Assembly (NCBI GenBank): GCA_025201765.1
Contig: MU623416.1
Span: forward strand, 62,001-126,000
Length of the DNA: 64,000 nucleotides
Source: Daldinia sp. FL1419
Lineage: Eukaryota; Ascomycota; Sordariomycetes; Xylariales; Hypoxylaceae
Direction of reading: 5' to 3'
Part shown: in pieces, positions 11,318-23,640 of the stretch
Numbering within the stretch: the first letter of the stretch is position 1
How the letters are laid out: each line of letters opens with the position of its first letter
The notes under the pieces: model-generated
Told to the model about the DNA's origin: nothing
The model's input: the letters and a program-made list of their open reading frames with translations, nothing else
Databases searched by the model: none
Program-made: the position numbers and the translations under genes

Positions 11318-13048
11318 GCTATTTGGTAAGAGCACGCAGAAAAACTTGTGATATTTGAATTTTAGGTCTCGACGAAAAGGATGGCTTTACTCTTAGAGAG
11401 GAATTTATTTCTTATAACGGCATGGCTAAAATAGTCTTAAGAGACGTGATATACTTCTCGTCTACACAATCAACTTCGTCTACTCCAATACCCGATTATC
11501 AACCCAGCCCTTCTACACAAATCAAAGAAATTACCGACACAATAAAATTTAGATATTACCCGCCCCTACGTCGGGTGGTCGACGCTCTATTGAATGAAAC
11601 TAGATTTGGTAGTATAATGCAAGATTCGGAATTTGCGTGGAGCTAGAGTCTTTATCCCCGAGCAGCTCTCCGTCAAGTTATAGCATATGACGGACCGGTT
11701 CAAGCATCCGATAAACGCCGTATTCTGCTTCAAAGACGTTAACTCCAAGCACCGAGGTCAGTGGTAGTCAGCGGCATGTTGCTGATAGGTACGATCATCT
11801 TCAAGACCTGAAAGAGTAAAGGAATTGTCGATTTCCGTCTCTTGGCGTAGTGTCTTTTACTTCTATTCGTTGGTGACTATTAGGAACTTTATCGTTAGTC
11901 AACGACTGCTAGAGTTTCTTAGCTCGCAGATTTATATTTCCGACCTGCAATGGATATATATCATATTAACCCTTAGATATAAGCCTCGCAACGCCTGTGT
12001 TAGTTATGGAACTATAGATGTCGAGTTTATAATGTAGATAATCATTCCAATCTGATATAATCTACTCATGGCATGCGCAATGACCTAGCTTCTTAAATAT
12101 GAGACTCGAAATGAATCGAATTAAATTGTATATGATATTTCCATTGCTTCCATTTGGCATCGTCTTATACTTTAATGCCAATAAACTCAAAGTCTTTTAA
12201 ACAATTCTAATAAAATGTTTAAAAATCGTCTAATTACGTTCAATTATACGGTAAGGTAAAAGTTAAGTAATCATCAATTCAGTTAACCTAGAGGATTCGG
12301 ATCCTTGCATTGCATTGGTCTTAATTCAGACGAGGCGGGTGAGCTGGGCTTGGCACGTTAAAGCTGATCTAGACAGCTGTTGGTTGTGGAACCTCACATG
12401 GGTTGAATTGCTTGTTAGTTAGTTAGGTAGGTAGTTACTATATACTAACTAATACATGCACGGAAAGAACCGTGTGGGAGCTGGGGCATTCGTCGACAAA
12501 ACGTCGATAAAATTAGCATCAAGCTTGCATCGTGTACAGCGCTATGGATTGCGGCTGTGTCAACTTAAGGGGCAAAAGAAGGGAAAAGACGTAAAAGACG
12601 GGGCAGGGTTCGTGGAAATTGCATAGTGACATGATAGTCATCCTCCCTTTCCATCCGTGCTCTCAGCTACCCGTCCAGCCGTCCAGCCGTCCAGCCGTCC
12701 TACCCATTCGAGACGTTATCGATTACGACGTTGTCTCATCATCCAATCAATTCATGTCGTCGGCGCATGGCCCTTGCTCCCGGCAAGGATCTACAATGCA
12801 AGGAACCCAAAGGACTTGGCTAGGACGCTTGACGAGACAGCGCCTCGCGAAGTCGAGTCCTAGAGCGGCTTTAGCTTTATACCAAGCCTCTCTTGTAAGA
12901 CGGAATTCGCTGATAGTTAAAACGTTATCGGTGTAAGATAGAAGAGGGCAATACATATAGCCGAGCTTGCCCGTCTTCCGCCAGGTTCTTCTTTGGTTTT
13001 TCTCTGGTTTGCACTTACACCAGCTAGACAAGACGAAACGATACGACT
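11318..13048. other. Divergent intergenic region, MFS and peptidase promoters
   Basis: About 1.7 kb between divergent genes. It includes an AT-rich patch (11820-12290), a short TTAG/TAGG tandem stretch near 12415-12435 and a (CGTCCAGC) microsatellite at 12672-12700. No ORF here has a recognisable domain. It must contain the promoters of both flanking genes. Confidence 0.55.
12672..12700. repeat. 8-bp microsatellite CGTCCAGC, about 3.6 copies
   Basis: CGTCCAGC is repeated head to tail in the promoter-side region, about 350 bp upstream of the peptidase ATG. It was read directly from the sequence. Confidence 0.85.
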
Positions 13049-14605
13049 ATGGGCCACTCACTCGCTCTCACGCAAGCGTTCATCGCGTTCGCGACTTTGG
13101 GTTCGGCGCTCACCGTCACCGTCCCGGGAGCGCCTCCTTTCAAACCAGGCAATGCGAAGCTGGTCTCGAGAAGAAGTGTAAAATCTAATTCTACGGATAG
13201 CATCTCGTGGGGACCATGCCCGGACTCGTTTCCCTCTAGTCTTACGTGCGCGACCTACACCGTGCCGTTGGACTGGAAGCATCCGCAAGGCAACGAGACG
13301 ATAGACTTAGGTTTGGTCCGCCTCGAGGCCCGCGACAAGGACAACCGAATCGGAAACCTGTTCGTCAACCCGGGCGGACCAGGAGGACAGGCCACAAGCT
13401 TAGTCGCGGGGCTAGCCTCGGCACCAGGTGCTCTAGACTCGCAAATCCTCGATCGCTTCGATGTGATCGGTCTAGATCCAAGAGGTGTTGGTCTCAGCAC
13501 TCCCGTGCAGTGCGACACGGCCGCGTATAACAAGCGTATTACCTGGTTTCCCAAGACACAAGATGAGTACGACGCTCTCGTCACGTACAACAAGAAATTA
13601 GGCGAGAGCTGTCGTGCCAAGACGGGCCGTTTAATCGAGTTTGTCGACACGATTAGCGCTGTACGAGATCACGAGGCCGTACGCAAGGCTCTAGGCGGCG
13701 AGAAGGCCAGCTTCTTGGGTTTGTCGTACGGAACGCAGCTGTTCAGCCAGTACGCCGAACTTTTCCCCGAGGGTGTCCGAGCCTTGGTGTTAGACGGCAA
13801 TCTTCAGCACTCCCAATCGGAAGCCAGCAACCTTCTTATCGAGAGCTCCACGTACGAAGCCACTCTCAAGAAATTCTTCACCTGGTGCAGCGGTACGACC
13901 GAGGACCAATGCCCTCTTGGTGGCCAAGACGTCCAGGCCAAGTACAAAAGCATACTAGCCAAGGCTGCTACATCCCCCATCCCAGCCCCCGGCTGCGACG
14001 ACAAAGTCTGCCGCTCTAACGTGACGGAGGAAGAGATCCGGTTCAATATTCAACCATACCTCATCTCCCCGTCGGCATGGCCATCCCTAGGCCAAGCTAT
14101 CGCAGACGCGGACGCGGACAACGCAACGCTCATCTCTCAACAGCAGCCCCTAACCACAGGCGATGCCTACGACGACTCCTCGCTCCTCGCCGGCACGGCA
14201 ATCGCTTGCCAAGACTGGACGCACGCCTCGACCTCCCTAGCCGAGGTCCGCGCCAAGGCCACTCTCGGCGCAACCTTCAACCCGCTCACCGACGGCGCGT
14301 GCCAAAGCTACGAGATCCAGACCTCGTGCATCGGATGGCCCGCCTCGCTATCCAACCCCCCCAAGCCCGTATCGTACAAGGGCGACGCCAAGATCTTGAT
14401 GGTACAGTCCGTATTCGACCCCTCGACGAGCTACGCCTGGGGTCTCGGTCTGCACGCGGAGATCGGGGACGAGCGCTCCGTGCTGCTGGTGCGCAACGGC
14501 ACCGGCCACACCAGTTACCTGCTAGGCGGCGAGACGACGGCCGCTACGAACGCGTACTTGGTGAACTTGACTTTGCCGGAGCCGGGTACGATTTTGCGAA
14601 CGTGA
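13049..14605 (+). CDS. Secreted S33/TAP-like serine peptidase (alpha/beta hydrolase)
   Basis: A single-exon gene of 518 aa. The N-terminus MGHSLALTQAFIAFATLGSALT is a signal peptide. The alpha/beta-hydrolase core is clear: an oxyanion-loop NPGGPGGQ, then FDVIGLDPRGVGLS, the nucleophile elbow GLSYG (Ser about residue 226), the acid in SVFDPSTSY (about 457) and the His in NGTGHTSY (about 486). The C-terminal part, with Cys residues and the CIGWP segment, fits the TAP-like C-terminal domain of tripeptidyl aminopeptidase relatives (MEROPS S33). Several N-glycosylation sequons agree with secretion. Likely role: release of short peptides or single residues from peptide N-termini outside the cell. 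GC and C-rich codon use are higher than in neighbours, especially in the second half. Large antisense ORFs here are shadows of this biased codon use. Confidence 0.92.
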   Translation: MGHSLALTQAFIAFATLGSALTVTVPGAPPFKPGNAKLVSRRSVKSNSTDSISWGPCPDSFPSSLTCATYTVPLDWKHPQGNETIDLGLVRLEARDKDNRIGNLFVNPGGPGGQATSLVAGLASAPGALDSQILDRFDVIGLDPRGVGLSTPVQCDTAAYNKRITWFPKTQDEYDALVTYNKKLGESCRAKTGRLIEFVDTISAVRDHEAVRKALGGEKASFLGLSYGTQLFSQYAELFPEGVRALVLDGNLQHSQSEASNLLIESSTYEATLKKFFTWCSGTTEDQCPLGGQDVQAKYKSILAKAATSPIPAPGCDDKVCRSNVTEEEIRFNIQPYLISPSAWPSLGQAIADADADNATLISQQQPLTTGDAYDDSSLLAGTAIACQDWTHASTSLAEVRAKATLGATFNPLTDGACQSYEIQTSCIGWPASLSNPPKPVSYKGDAKILMVQSVFDPSTSYAWGLGLHAEIGDERSVLLVRNGTGHTSYLLGGETTAATNAYLVNLTLPEPGTILRT

Positions 14606-15348
14606 GCATGGCTTCGTTAGATAACGATATTGTCATAGTAGAACGACTAATGCAGTTTGTATCGTGTACGTTGCTGGACGGATGGCTGCCGCCACGAGAG
14701 GTTTATATTGCCTAGCCCGCGTCATGTGACGTGGAATGTGTCTATGAATCAAGAAGTATACGGTATGAAGATGAGTTGGAATTAAATGGAGCCGAGATAG
14801 TATATACCTAGGTACCTACATTAGAAGAACATTCATACCTATGTACATAATTATTTTAATTAACTCCCTAATTGTCAAGGAGGTCTAAATGTTAATTGTT
14901 CGTGATGTGTATAGGATTGGACGTGGGTTTATTCTAAACAGGACGAAAGGGGCTTACAAGGTACCTAAATTAGGTATGCAGGTAGGTTAAGGGATCAAAA
15001 CAACCACGTCAAGTTGAAATCAGCGATCTTATTTTGTAGTACACTAATGTGTCAGTCCTACTACCTAAGGCATGAAATGAACTACCTAGGTACTATGGAA
15101 AAATCAGGCGCGAGCCAAAGCCCTCATAAGCAATAAGCCATAAACGTTTCCTGCGTCTGAATCGCGTCGCAGACGATGCAATATTCCACCACCTCGCCAT
15201 GGGGTACCCTCGATCCCTTCTCTTCTAATTATCTTTTATAATTACATTAAGAGATTGGCCAACCCTTTTCATCATGTCTGCACATTTTGCAGTTTCCAGT
15301 CGTGAATATATGGCCGATGTCGTCGATACCGTCGATACAATCGATCAT
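14606..15348. other. Intergenic, convergent 3' ends
   Basis: It lies between the peptidase and the AAA-ATPase gene ends. Two copies of TACCTAGGTA occur (14805-14814 and 15083-15092), plus related TACCTA/TAGGTA pieces. No coding signal is seen. Confidence 0.6.
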
Positions 15349-18300
15349 TTATTGACTCGGTTGTAGCATCCCCTGAACAGACTCGATCTCATTAATCGCT
15401 TCGTTGAAAACGCGAGTAACCGAGTTGAGCACCTTCATGCGGTTATGCTCGCCTCTTGTCCTCCAGAGTTCCACCATCATCTCGCGATAAATCTGCTGCA
15501 ACTGTTCAATAGTGCAACCCGATGTACGCTCGGTAAGACTCTCCAAGAAGTAATATGCCTGACCATCATCCAGCTCGACCTGCTGCGAAGCAGAAGACAC
15601 GCCTGACTGGCGGTGCGACTGCGACTGCGATTGCACCGGCTCGTCGGCTGGAGCATCGTTTAGTATGTTCGCCATGCTAGGAGCGTGTGAGGACTTCCCA
15701 CCCGCAGGCGATGCTTGAACGCGCGACCCGTGGAAAGAGCCGGGCTGGGGAATATATCCCCGTAAGAGGCCATGGGCCTGGGAGTGAGGCCATTGCTCAT
15801 CACTAGATGTGGCCTGGCTGTTTCCAGGATACGGTTGGGTATCTACAAGGTGTTCACCAGAGCTGGATTGGTCGTGATGAGTTCCGTTGATGGCCTGCGT
15901 GCTAAAATTAGAAGATCGGTTGGAAGGATCCGATGTCTTCGTAGTAGACGCGTCGTTAATTAAAGCCGACGGCGACACACCGGGAGGGAGAGACTGTACA
16001 GCTGATATTTGGGAGAACTGGTTCGTGCCCCCTGTCGTCGCTTGCGTAGATGTGTGTAAGGATTGATGAAGTGGCATAGCGGGCCACTGAGAGGGAGGCT
16101 GCATGGGTAAGTTCAGACCACCAGGCGGCGGCTGGCTATCAATATCAGTCATGGTAGCGTCGTCGTCAAGGGCTCGAGATGGTATAGATGTTCCATTTAT
16201 AATATCATGACTCAGTGAGCTGTCTCCATTCGTGATGGCATCTTCGCCGATAACTTGGAAATGGGCCGTCGTCGTATGAGACTTCTGCAAGTCCACCGGC
16301 AGGGTACCCTGTAGGGATTTTTCGCCGTTCTGGTTAGCAAGCGCTTCCCTCTTGCGAGCTCTATGTATTCGCCTTGATTCTCTCTTGCGGAACTGCTCTC
16401 TCTTCCACTCGGCATCCCAATCAATCCTGGCGAGCTTATCGCTAATGTCAGAGACGTCCACGCTCACGTTAGTAGCTAGTTCGTCCGCTTTAAGCCAGAG
16501 AGCTTTGTCGCCAAGATTCTTTGCATCGTGCTCAAAAGACTTTACGTCCTTTAAGAACACATTCGGGTTAACATAGTAACCGTGGGCAAGCCTCGTCTCT
16601 ATTGTCACTGTGTCGAGGTTGTAGTAGAACTTGCCTGTCGCAGTTTCGAGAAGGCCCGGGGCTCCCTCCTTATCGTGAGAAATCACATAGGGACGCGGCG
16701 GGGCATCTGCCACATCGGGTCTGACGTAGTTCGGATTTGCTTCGTCGAAAAGGTATTGATACTGCGATAAGGGTATGATGGGAGATCGGAAGGCCTTATA
16801 TTTGCGCTTGATTTGGTCCATGATAGGCTGCAGATGGATCTTCAACAAATTGAGAGCTTTTCTATACAGCAGGTTTTCGGCGTCGATTTCTTCCAATGTC
16901 ATCTGCCTAGGCGGGGGCGGCGGCGCTACAGGAAGTACTTCCAAAACCCTCTTTTTACGATTGGCGGGATCGGGGAAGTCCTTGGGAGGTCTTCGAATAT
17001 GTCCTAGGATCCTATCGAAATATTCACGTCGGTTCTCCTATGCGCTGTTAGCTTCACTCGACCTATTGTTCGTACGGACTGAACTAACCTTCATTGGGCG
17101 GGCGATTTCTACAAAGTTAGAACTGGACCATCCAAAAATATCGCGCTTAAGGTCAGGACTAATCTGGTCCAGCTCCTTCTCTGCGGTACCCACGACCATA
17201 ATAGAATCCGTAGGCTGTATCGTCCGAAGCATGGACATGAATGCGGTAAGCGCAGGTCCGGCCAATGTGTCGTACCACATGTCGACGTTTGGAATAAAGA
17301 TGACACTCGGTTGCTGGCGTCTGGCCTCGGCGAAAAACCCGAATAGAACCTGCTCGGGGGGCTGAAGACAAGTTAGCTGTTGGTCCCGGAAGGCATGTGA
17401 AAAGAGTGACGGGGGAAAAAAAAAAGGAAAAAAAAGGAAAACAAGAGGTTTACACTACGTACCAAGGGATCACCGAGTATGTTTGCAATGTCAAAATTTT
17501 GTACGTGGACGCCCTCGAGGTAGTGGAGGATAGCGGCACTAATGTAAACTTGGCCCATCCCTTGTGAGCCGCATATTAGGAGTCGCGGTCGATAGACGCG
17601 GAATCTATGGAATTCCTGCTGTAAAGCCTCTCGGCCAAAACCAAAATCCGCGTCGTCATACGGCTCAAACATAGCCTCGTCCAGAGCCGTCACTTTCTTA
17701 TTGCGTGGAAAGACTCCATCCAAGAGACCGGTGATGGTTTTAAATTGATCTCGGAGTAGAGGCTCAATAGGCTTCGGGAAGGGTGCGGCCCCAGATATCG
17801 CAGATCTCTCTGACGAAGGCACAATCTTTTTCTTGGAGAGCATAAAATCAGTCATGTGTATGCTAATATTCTCCGGGTTCACGACGAGTTTCTCCTTGGA
17901 CATGTAAATCTGCGGATACGTCCGCTGAATCGCGTTGAGAGCAGCCTCGGTGCACATAGCACGCAAGTCAGCACCACCGTAACCTTTCGTTTCCTTAGCA
18001 AGAGATAACTTGAACTCGTCTGTAAGGCCCCAATCCTTGGTGTGGATGTCGATGATCGACTTGCGACCGTCCACGTCGGGCAGAGGGAAGTAAAACTCTC
18101 GATCAAAACGACCCGGTCGGCGAAGAGCAGGATCTACGCTATCCGGCCTGTTGGTAGCACCAATGACAATTACCTGACCGCGGCCATCCATGCCATCCAT
18201 GAGAGCGAGTAAGGTGGATACTATCGACGCATGAATCTGCTCTTGCTTACTAGAACGTACGGGTGCGAGGCCATCAATCTCGTCAAAGAAGATAATGCTG

Positions 18301-20411
18301 GGCTGAGTTCTTCTAGCTTCTTCGAACAGGAGACGCAGCTGTTTCTCAGCTTCTCCAACCCATTTACTAAGAGCATCAGCACCCTTGCGCATATAAAACG
18401 TGATTTTTCTGCCACCAATGCCAGCCGTATTTGCGAGAGCTCGAGCTAGCAAAGTCTTTCCCGTTCCCGGGGGGCCGTGGAATAGCACACCTCTCGGCGG
18501 CGTAACGTGGAACTTGGTGAATAGCTCTGGGTATAGTAGCGGTAGTTGAACCATCTCTTTGAGTTGGTCGATATGACTCTGCAAACCACCAACATGACTG
18601 AAGTCAACGTTCATGTCTACGCCAAGGGGATCGGCATCGGCAAGAGCCTTTGGATTCTTAATTTTGCCAACATTTGGCGCAGGCGCAAGCAGACCTCCCT
18701 CTGCGTTTGCGAGCGAAGGGCCGGCAGGAAATGCGGAGGTTGGAGTCATGCCCACAATCCCAGCCAGTCCTGAACGGTTATTCATCTCGTCGTCGCTGCT
18801 ATCAGAATCTGCACCACCCGCAGCACCGGTACCCCACGGTCCGCCAAGCAGCGAGCCGACAAGACCCACGCCACCCAAAGCGCCAGCTGTCGTGTGTAGA
18901 CTGTGGTCCCAACCACCTCCTCCGTTTGCGCGTCCACGGCGACGAGCTGGTGTCGGAGCCGGATCATCGTCGTCTTCTTCCTGCTCAACGGTAAATGCAT
19001 TGAGCGGCGCGATTGCATAGTTTACTGGCTGGCCCCTACGACGTCTTGTCTCAGCTTTCTTCTCAAAAAGAATCTGCGGCGAGCGACGTTCTCTGCGAGA
19101 ACGGGAATCTTGTCGGAGGTCTCTAAGTTCTTCCGCTACTTCATTCTCATCAACTTCGTCTTCATCTCCGGATTCTTTACGGCGCTGTGATCTTCTCACA
19201 GATCTTCTTCCCTTGCCTCTCGACGATCTTCGCCCGCGGGCGCTAGGACTTGAATTATCGTCATCGTTGCCGCCATTTCCGTTCTGATGGGCTTCTGAAT
19301 CGGATTCATTATCCTCTCCAGACTCGTTTCCGGGGTCGAAATCGCTGCTAGGCTCTTGTAGTGACTTCCCAAATCGGGACTTTCGAGTCAACCTGCCACG
19401 GGTTCTCTTAACGGGACTGCCATCTTCGGCAGGAGCCTCTTCGGCAGCTGCCGCGGTCTGGTTAGCTCTTGCACTGCGCGTCTTACGTGAAACAGGCACA
19501 TCGTCGTCTTCGTCGTCCACCTCCATGACGTCATTCGTTTCAACCGTTTGTACAGGCTCCTCTTGGGCTTGGGCTTGGGCATCCTCTTGGATGGTCTCAT
19601 CTATTTGGTCGACTTCTTCACCAGGCGCATCGGCATCTTCGGCGTCGGGGTCGGGGTCTTCCATGGCGTCAGCTTCGCCTTCAGCTTCAGCTTCGGACGG
19701 CTTGCTCTCTTCCTGAGTATCCTCTTCAACTACGGTGGGTATTGCCTTCTTAATGCCCTTGCCGCTGCGAGTTGGTCGACCGACAATGCCAAGGGCTTCG
19801 GGGCTCTTACTCTTGGAGCCTCGGGCTAATCTTGCATGCCTGCCCGAATTTGATAGTTCGACCAGCTCGTCTTCCGCCTCAGCTGTGCGCGCTCGAGTGA
19901 CTCTTCTAATACCGATTGGAGCAGTTGCGTTGGAAGCTGTGCGCGTTTTGCGCGATTGCGATTGTGATTGCGGGGGAACTTTGAGAGTAATCAATTTCCG
20001 CTGGCGAGGCGATCTCTTAGGCGGATCCTTGATAATATCCTCCTTCTCTTCGTCCGAGTCCTTGATTAAATCATCCTCGTCCGAGCTCTCCTTGTAATTT
20101 TGGTGCTTAGTAGCCGCCTTACGAACACGCCGGCCAGTATTTTCGTTAATGGGAGGCTCAGGCTCGTCGTCTTCTATGTCGTCTTCGCCAAATGAGTTCT
20201 CTTGCTCACTATCGCCAAGCTCATCATCATCAATATCAGAACCCCGATATTTAGCTCTTCTACTACGAGCGGTCGATTTGTTAGCTGCCTGAGGACGAGT
20301 CGTCTTCTTGCGGGAACGGGGCCGGTCGACCTCGGGCTCGAAGTTCTCATCGTCAGAATCGGACTTGTTAGGATCGAAGTCGAGGATATCCCGCTTTCGT
20401 TTACCAGCCAT
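15349..20411 (-). CDS. YTA7: Yta7/ATAD2-type AAA-ATPase with bromodomain-like region
   Basis: Predicted 1636 aa in three exons on the minus strand: 20411-17463, 17361-17089 and 17037-15349. The ATG at 20411 (MAGKRKRDILDFDPNKSDS) is the first in frame. Domains in order: a long acidic, Ser/Glu-rich N-terminus with basic patches (about residues 1-570); AAA1 with Walker A GPPGTGKT, Walker B FFDEIDG and sensor GATNRPDSVDPALRRPGRFDRE; a degenerate AAA2 whose P-loop reads GSQGMGQ, with Gln in place of the usual Lys; and a C-terminal bromodomain-like region (NLLKIHLQPIMDQIKRKYKAF to the FEHDAKN segment). The tail is Ser/Gln-rich. In yeast, Yta7 is a hexameric chromatin factor that acts on histones H3-H4 and gene boundaries; the same nuclear role is inferred here. 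The first intron (17362-17462) falls inside AAA2 and carries long A/T runs. Confidence 0.95.
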
Positions 20412-22430
20412 TTTGAAAGAATATGCCTTCAAGTAGTTGACAATGACTGCATAACGAAAGAGTTAGCGAGGCTGCAATGATGTAGAATGTTTCGAAATTC
20501 AATGCTAAAAGTCTACTAAGACAAGGTGGGGGAGGAAATGGGAAGGGGAGTATACGAAAACTCAGTAGGGAAGGGGCCCACGTGCTGAAACCAAAGGTCG
20601 TCACGCAGTCCGCGCAAACTATCTAATATGGCGAGAGCCAAGTGCGTTGGGACTTACTTGAATTATCAAAATAACAGGCAGGTCCACGTCGTGACGATCT
20701 CTACAAGAAGCGTAAAGACGTGACGGGAGATGATAAGCCCAAGCTGTTACCCAACGAGATCAACACATATCCTTACACCTTTACGGGGTAACTATATATA
20801 ATGGAACAAGCATACCTAAAGGTTATCTTGGATAATAGACAGAACTAAAGCTCGTGTTGTTGTTAGCGTTATGGGGGATAGACCCGGAAGCCAATATCTC
20901 AGGAAAACTTGGTATCACTGAGCGAACGTACCCGGGAGCGACTTGGGGGTTATAATAGAGATAATGTCTCAAGGGTCATCACAACTATCCACGTTGTAAT
21001 GCGCCCTTCGCACCTCAGCTCGAGACAGCAACAAGACCAAGATGTCCAGATCAAGGCATATGGCAATGCGGTCGACCGGCTCGTATAAGAGAGGTTGTCC
21101 GATTCGTGCAAGCCGTAACCGTGACTATCGATGTTCTATGAGCGTATTTATGTATATCTCATCCCACCCTATCAGACAAGAGGATTGGCGCAGAACGAAC
21201 TAATAAGCTAAAGCTGAGACGCGAATTCGATGGGGACACGACGACGCGATAGGCTCGGAAGGACAGGACATAGAGAGTCGAGATTGGAAGATGGTTTAGA
21301 ATAGTTCAGGGTCGAAAAAAAATTTAAGGAGGTCTTTTACACAGATTGGAAATCAATGACTATCTAGAGAAGATTTGGACAGCGGACGTTCGAATAATAT
21401 ATGCAAAAAATAGGTTCTATGGGGAGGTAACACGAAAGAAACTTAGAGTCGCGTCATACACCGGTGCGTGTAAGACAAAGTGAATATAACGTAGCCGAGA
21501 CGTTGGGGGGAAAAGAAGGTTGAGATTATTGGGATGCGAATCGGTGGTGAATTTTTGGATAAAAAAAGACGAGGTGTTGCGTGAAAAGCGCAAAAGCTGA
21601 AAGGATGTAGGAGCTTCGGGGGTTTAGTAAGGTTTAGGTAGTCACTCGTCGCGTTTCTGCGCCCCCTGCAACTGACCGGGTGCTAAGCACGGTCCACTGC
21701 AAAACATGATAGTCCCACAACGTATAAAGTTTTAGCCAATCAAATTATACTTGCCAAGAATTATCTGGCAGTGTCATACCAAAATTCACCATAACAACTC
21801 CAACCCTGACGACTCCGACAATCCGTTCATCTTCACTCCAATCTTTCAACATGGAAACTCGACATCTTCGAAATCTCGAATATTTCTTAGTTTTAATACG
21901 CAAGCACATCATCCATGACCCTTTATTAAGTCGCTTATATGCGTAGTATCCAATTGACTATTTTTCAACCTATCCACGGCCCATTATGGGTTTACGTAGA
22001 ATCAAATGTGAAATATAAGTTGACCATCTTCGATTAGAATTATCCCCAAGGTCCATCCCCAGATTTGCATCATATCAACGGCGCTACCATGCGGCTCAAA
22101 ACTCAAGGTCAGCCCTATGAGCCGCTCGAAAGGGGCCAGGGGCGTGGTTGCGTGGGTACGGCTTGCTAGGTACCTGTCTACGTGGCGGACCCAATGTTCT
22201 TTTGGGTTGCTGCCATTTTAGCTGCTAATGTGTCCTGAGGCAGAGACCGGTATTAGTAATCTATTTTTGGCGTCTGTTCCTTTTTTGATACAGTGCTATC
22301 TTATAGTATTATATATTCTCGGGACTGTGAAGGACTATGAATTACCTAATCATAGGTAACGTTAGCATCTTAATCTATGTCTTTCTTATTTTATTAGTTG
22401 CACCACAATCCTAACTAACCAATTAGTTCC
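20412..22430. other. Non-coding flank between YTA7 promoter and AT-rich block
   Basis: About 2 kb of ordinary GC content with no ORF over 67 aa in any frame. The first 250 bases must hold the AAA-ATPase promoter (a GGGGGAGG-rich stretch near 20526-20550). The rest shows GA-rich runs (20.9-21.6 kb) but no gene, tRNA or repeat I can identify. GC falls sharply after about 22,430. Confidence 0.6.
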
Positions 22431-22699
22431 CAAAGAAATCCCCCGCACTTTTGGACATTTTCCACTGCTGTACAACCACCTCCAATCAGAAACACATATA
22501 AAATATCTTAAAAAATCACAAATTCAATTAATTTTTAAATAATATCAATTATTAATATTTTTAAATAAATTTTAAATTAATATAATAAATCAAAATAATT
22601 TAAGATTTTTTTTATACCCCATACGCGCACCTATAACTTCCTATGGCGTATAGTTTTTTCAATTAAACAAAAACTTACATCAATAAAATCCCCTTCAAA

Positions 22700-23640
22700 A
22701 TTATTTAATTAAAATTAATACATATTATTAATTATTAATTCTTATAATACAAGAAATTGCAAAAATTTCCACACCTTTACAAAATTATTTAACCATTTAT
22801 AATATTAAATATTTACCAATTTTATTCAATTTTAATATTAATTAAAATTAATCCTTATTACTTATTTACTTTACATTATAATATAGGAAATTATAAGACA
22901 ATATGTTAATAAATAATCTTATAAACCCTTAAACATCACCTATAACCTTACTTACAATATAAATTTATAATCTTTATTAATTTTTACCAACTCTACTCAA
23001 TCTTAAAATTAATTAAAATTAATCCCTATTATTTATTTACTTTATATTATAATATAGGAAATTATAAAACAATATATTAATAAATAATCTTATAAACCCT
23101 TAAACATCACCTATAACCCTACTTATAATATAAACTTATAATATTTATTAATTCTTACTAACTCTACTTAATTTTAACATTAATTAAAATTAATCCTTAT
23201 TATTTATTTACCTTATATTATAATACAAAAAATTGCAAAACAATATATTAATAAATAATCCTATAAACCTTTAAATATCACTTATAACCCTATTTACAAT
23301 ATAAATTTATAATCTTTATTAATTTTTATCAATTCTATTTAATTTATTTACCTTATATTATAATATAGGAAATTGTAAAATAATATATTAATAAATAATC
23401 TTATAAATTTTTAAATATTACCTATAACCTTATTTATAATATAAACTTATAATTTTTATTAATTCTTACCAATTTTATTTAATTTATTTACCTTATATTA
23501 TAATATAGGATATTATAAGATAGTATATTAATAGATAATCTTATAAACCCTTAAAAATTACTTATAAACCTATTTATAATATAAATTTATAATATTTATT
23601 AATCCTTATTAATTTTTACTTCAATTTTGGGTTTAATTTT
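22700..23640. repeat. Tandem array of 135-171-bp AT-rich units
   Basis: The anchor ATATAGGAAATTATAA recurs at 22881, 23052, 23223 (degenerate), 23363 and 23503, and an earlier divergent copy begins near 22746. Spacings are 171, 171, 140 and 140 bp; the short form lacks an internal TTAATTAAAATTAATCC block. Each unit also carries AATAAATAATCTTATAAACC and a CACCTATAACC segment. It is a small satellite-like array inside the AT-rich block. Confidence 0.85.

Noticed and set aside
13255..14715. Several long ORFs overlapping the serine peptidase in other frames
   Set aside because: They are shadows of a GC-rich, C-biased coding sequence; only the peptidase frame has catalytic motifs and a signal peptide.
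22700..23640. CRISPR-like regular repeats
   Set aside because: Units are long, AT-rich and contiguous, with no short repeat/unique spacer pattern; the DNA is eukaryotic.
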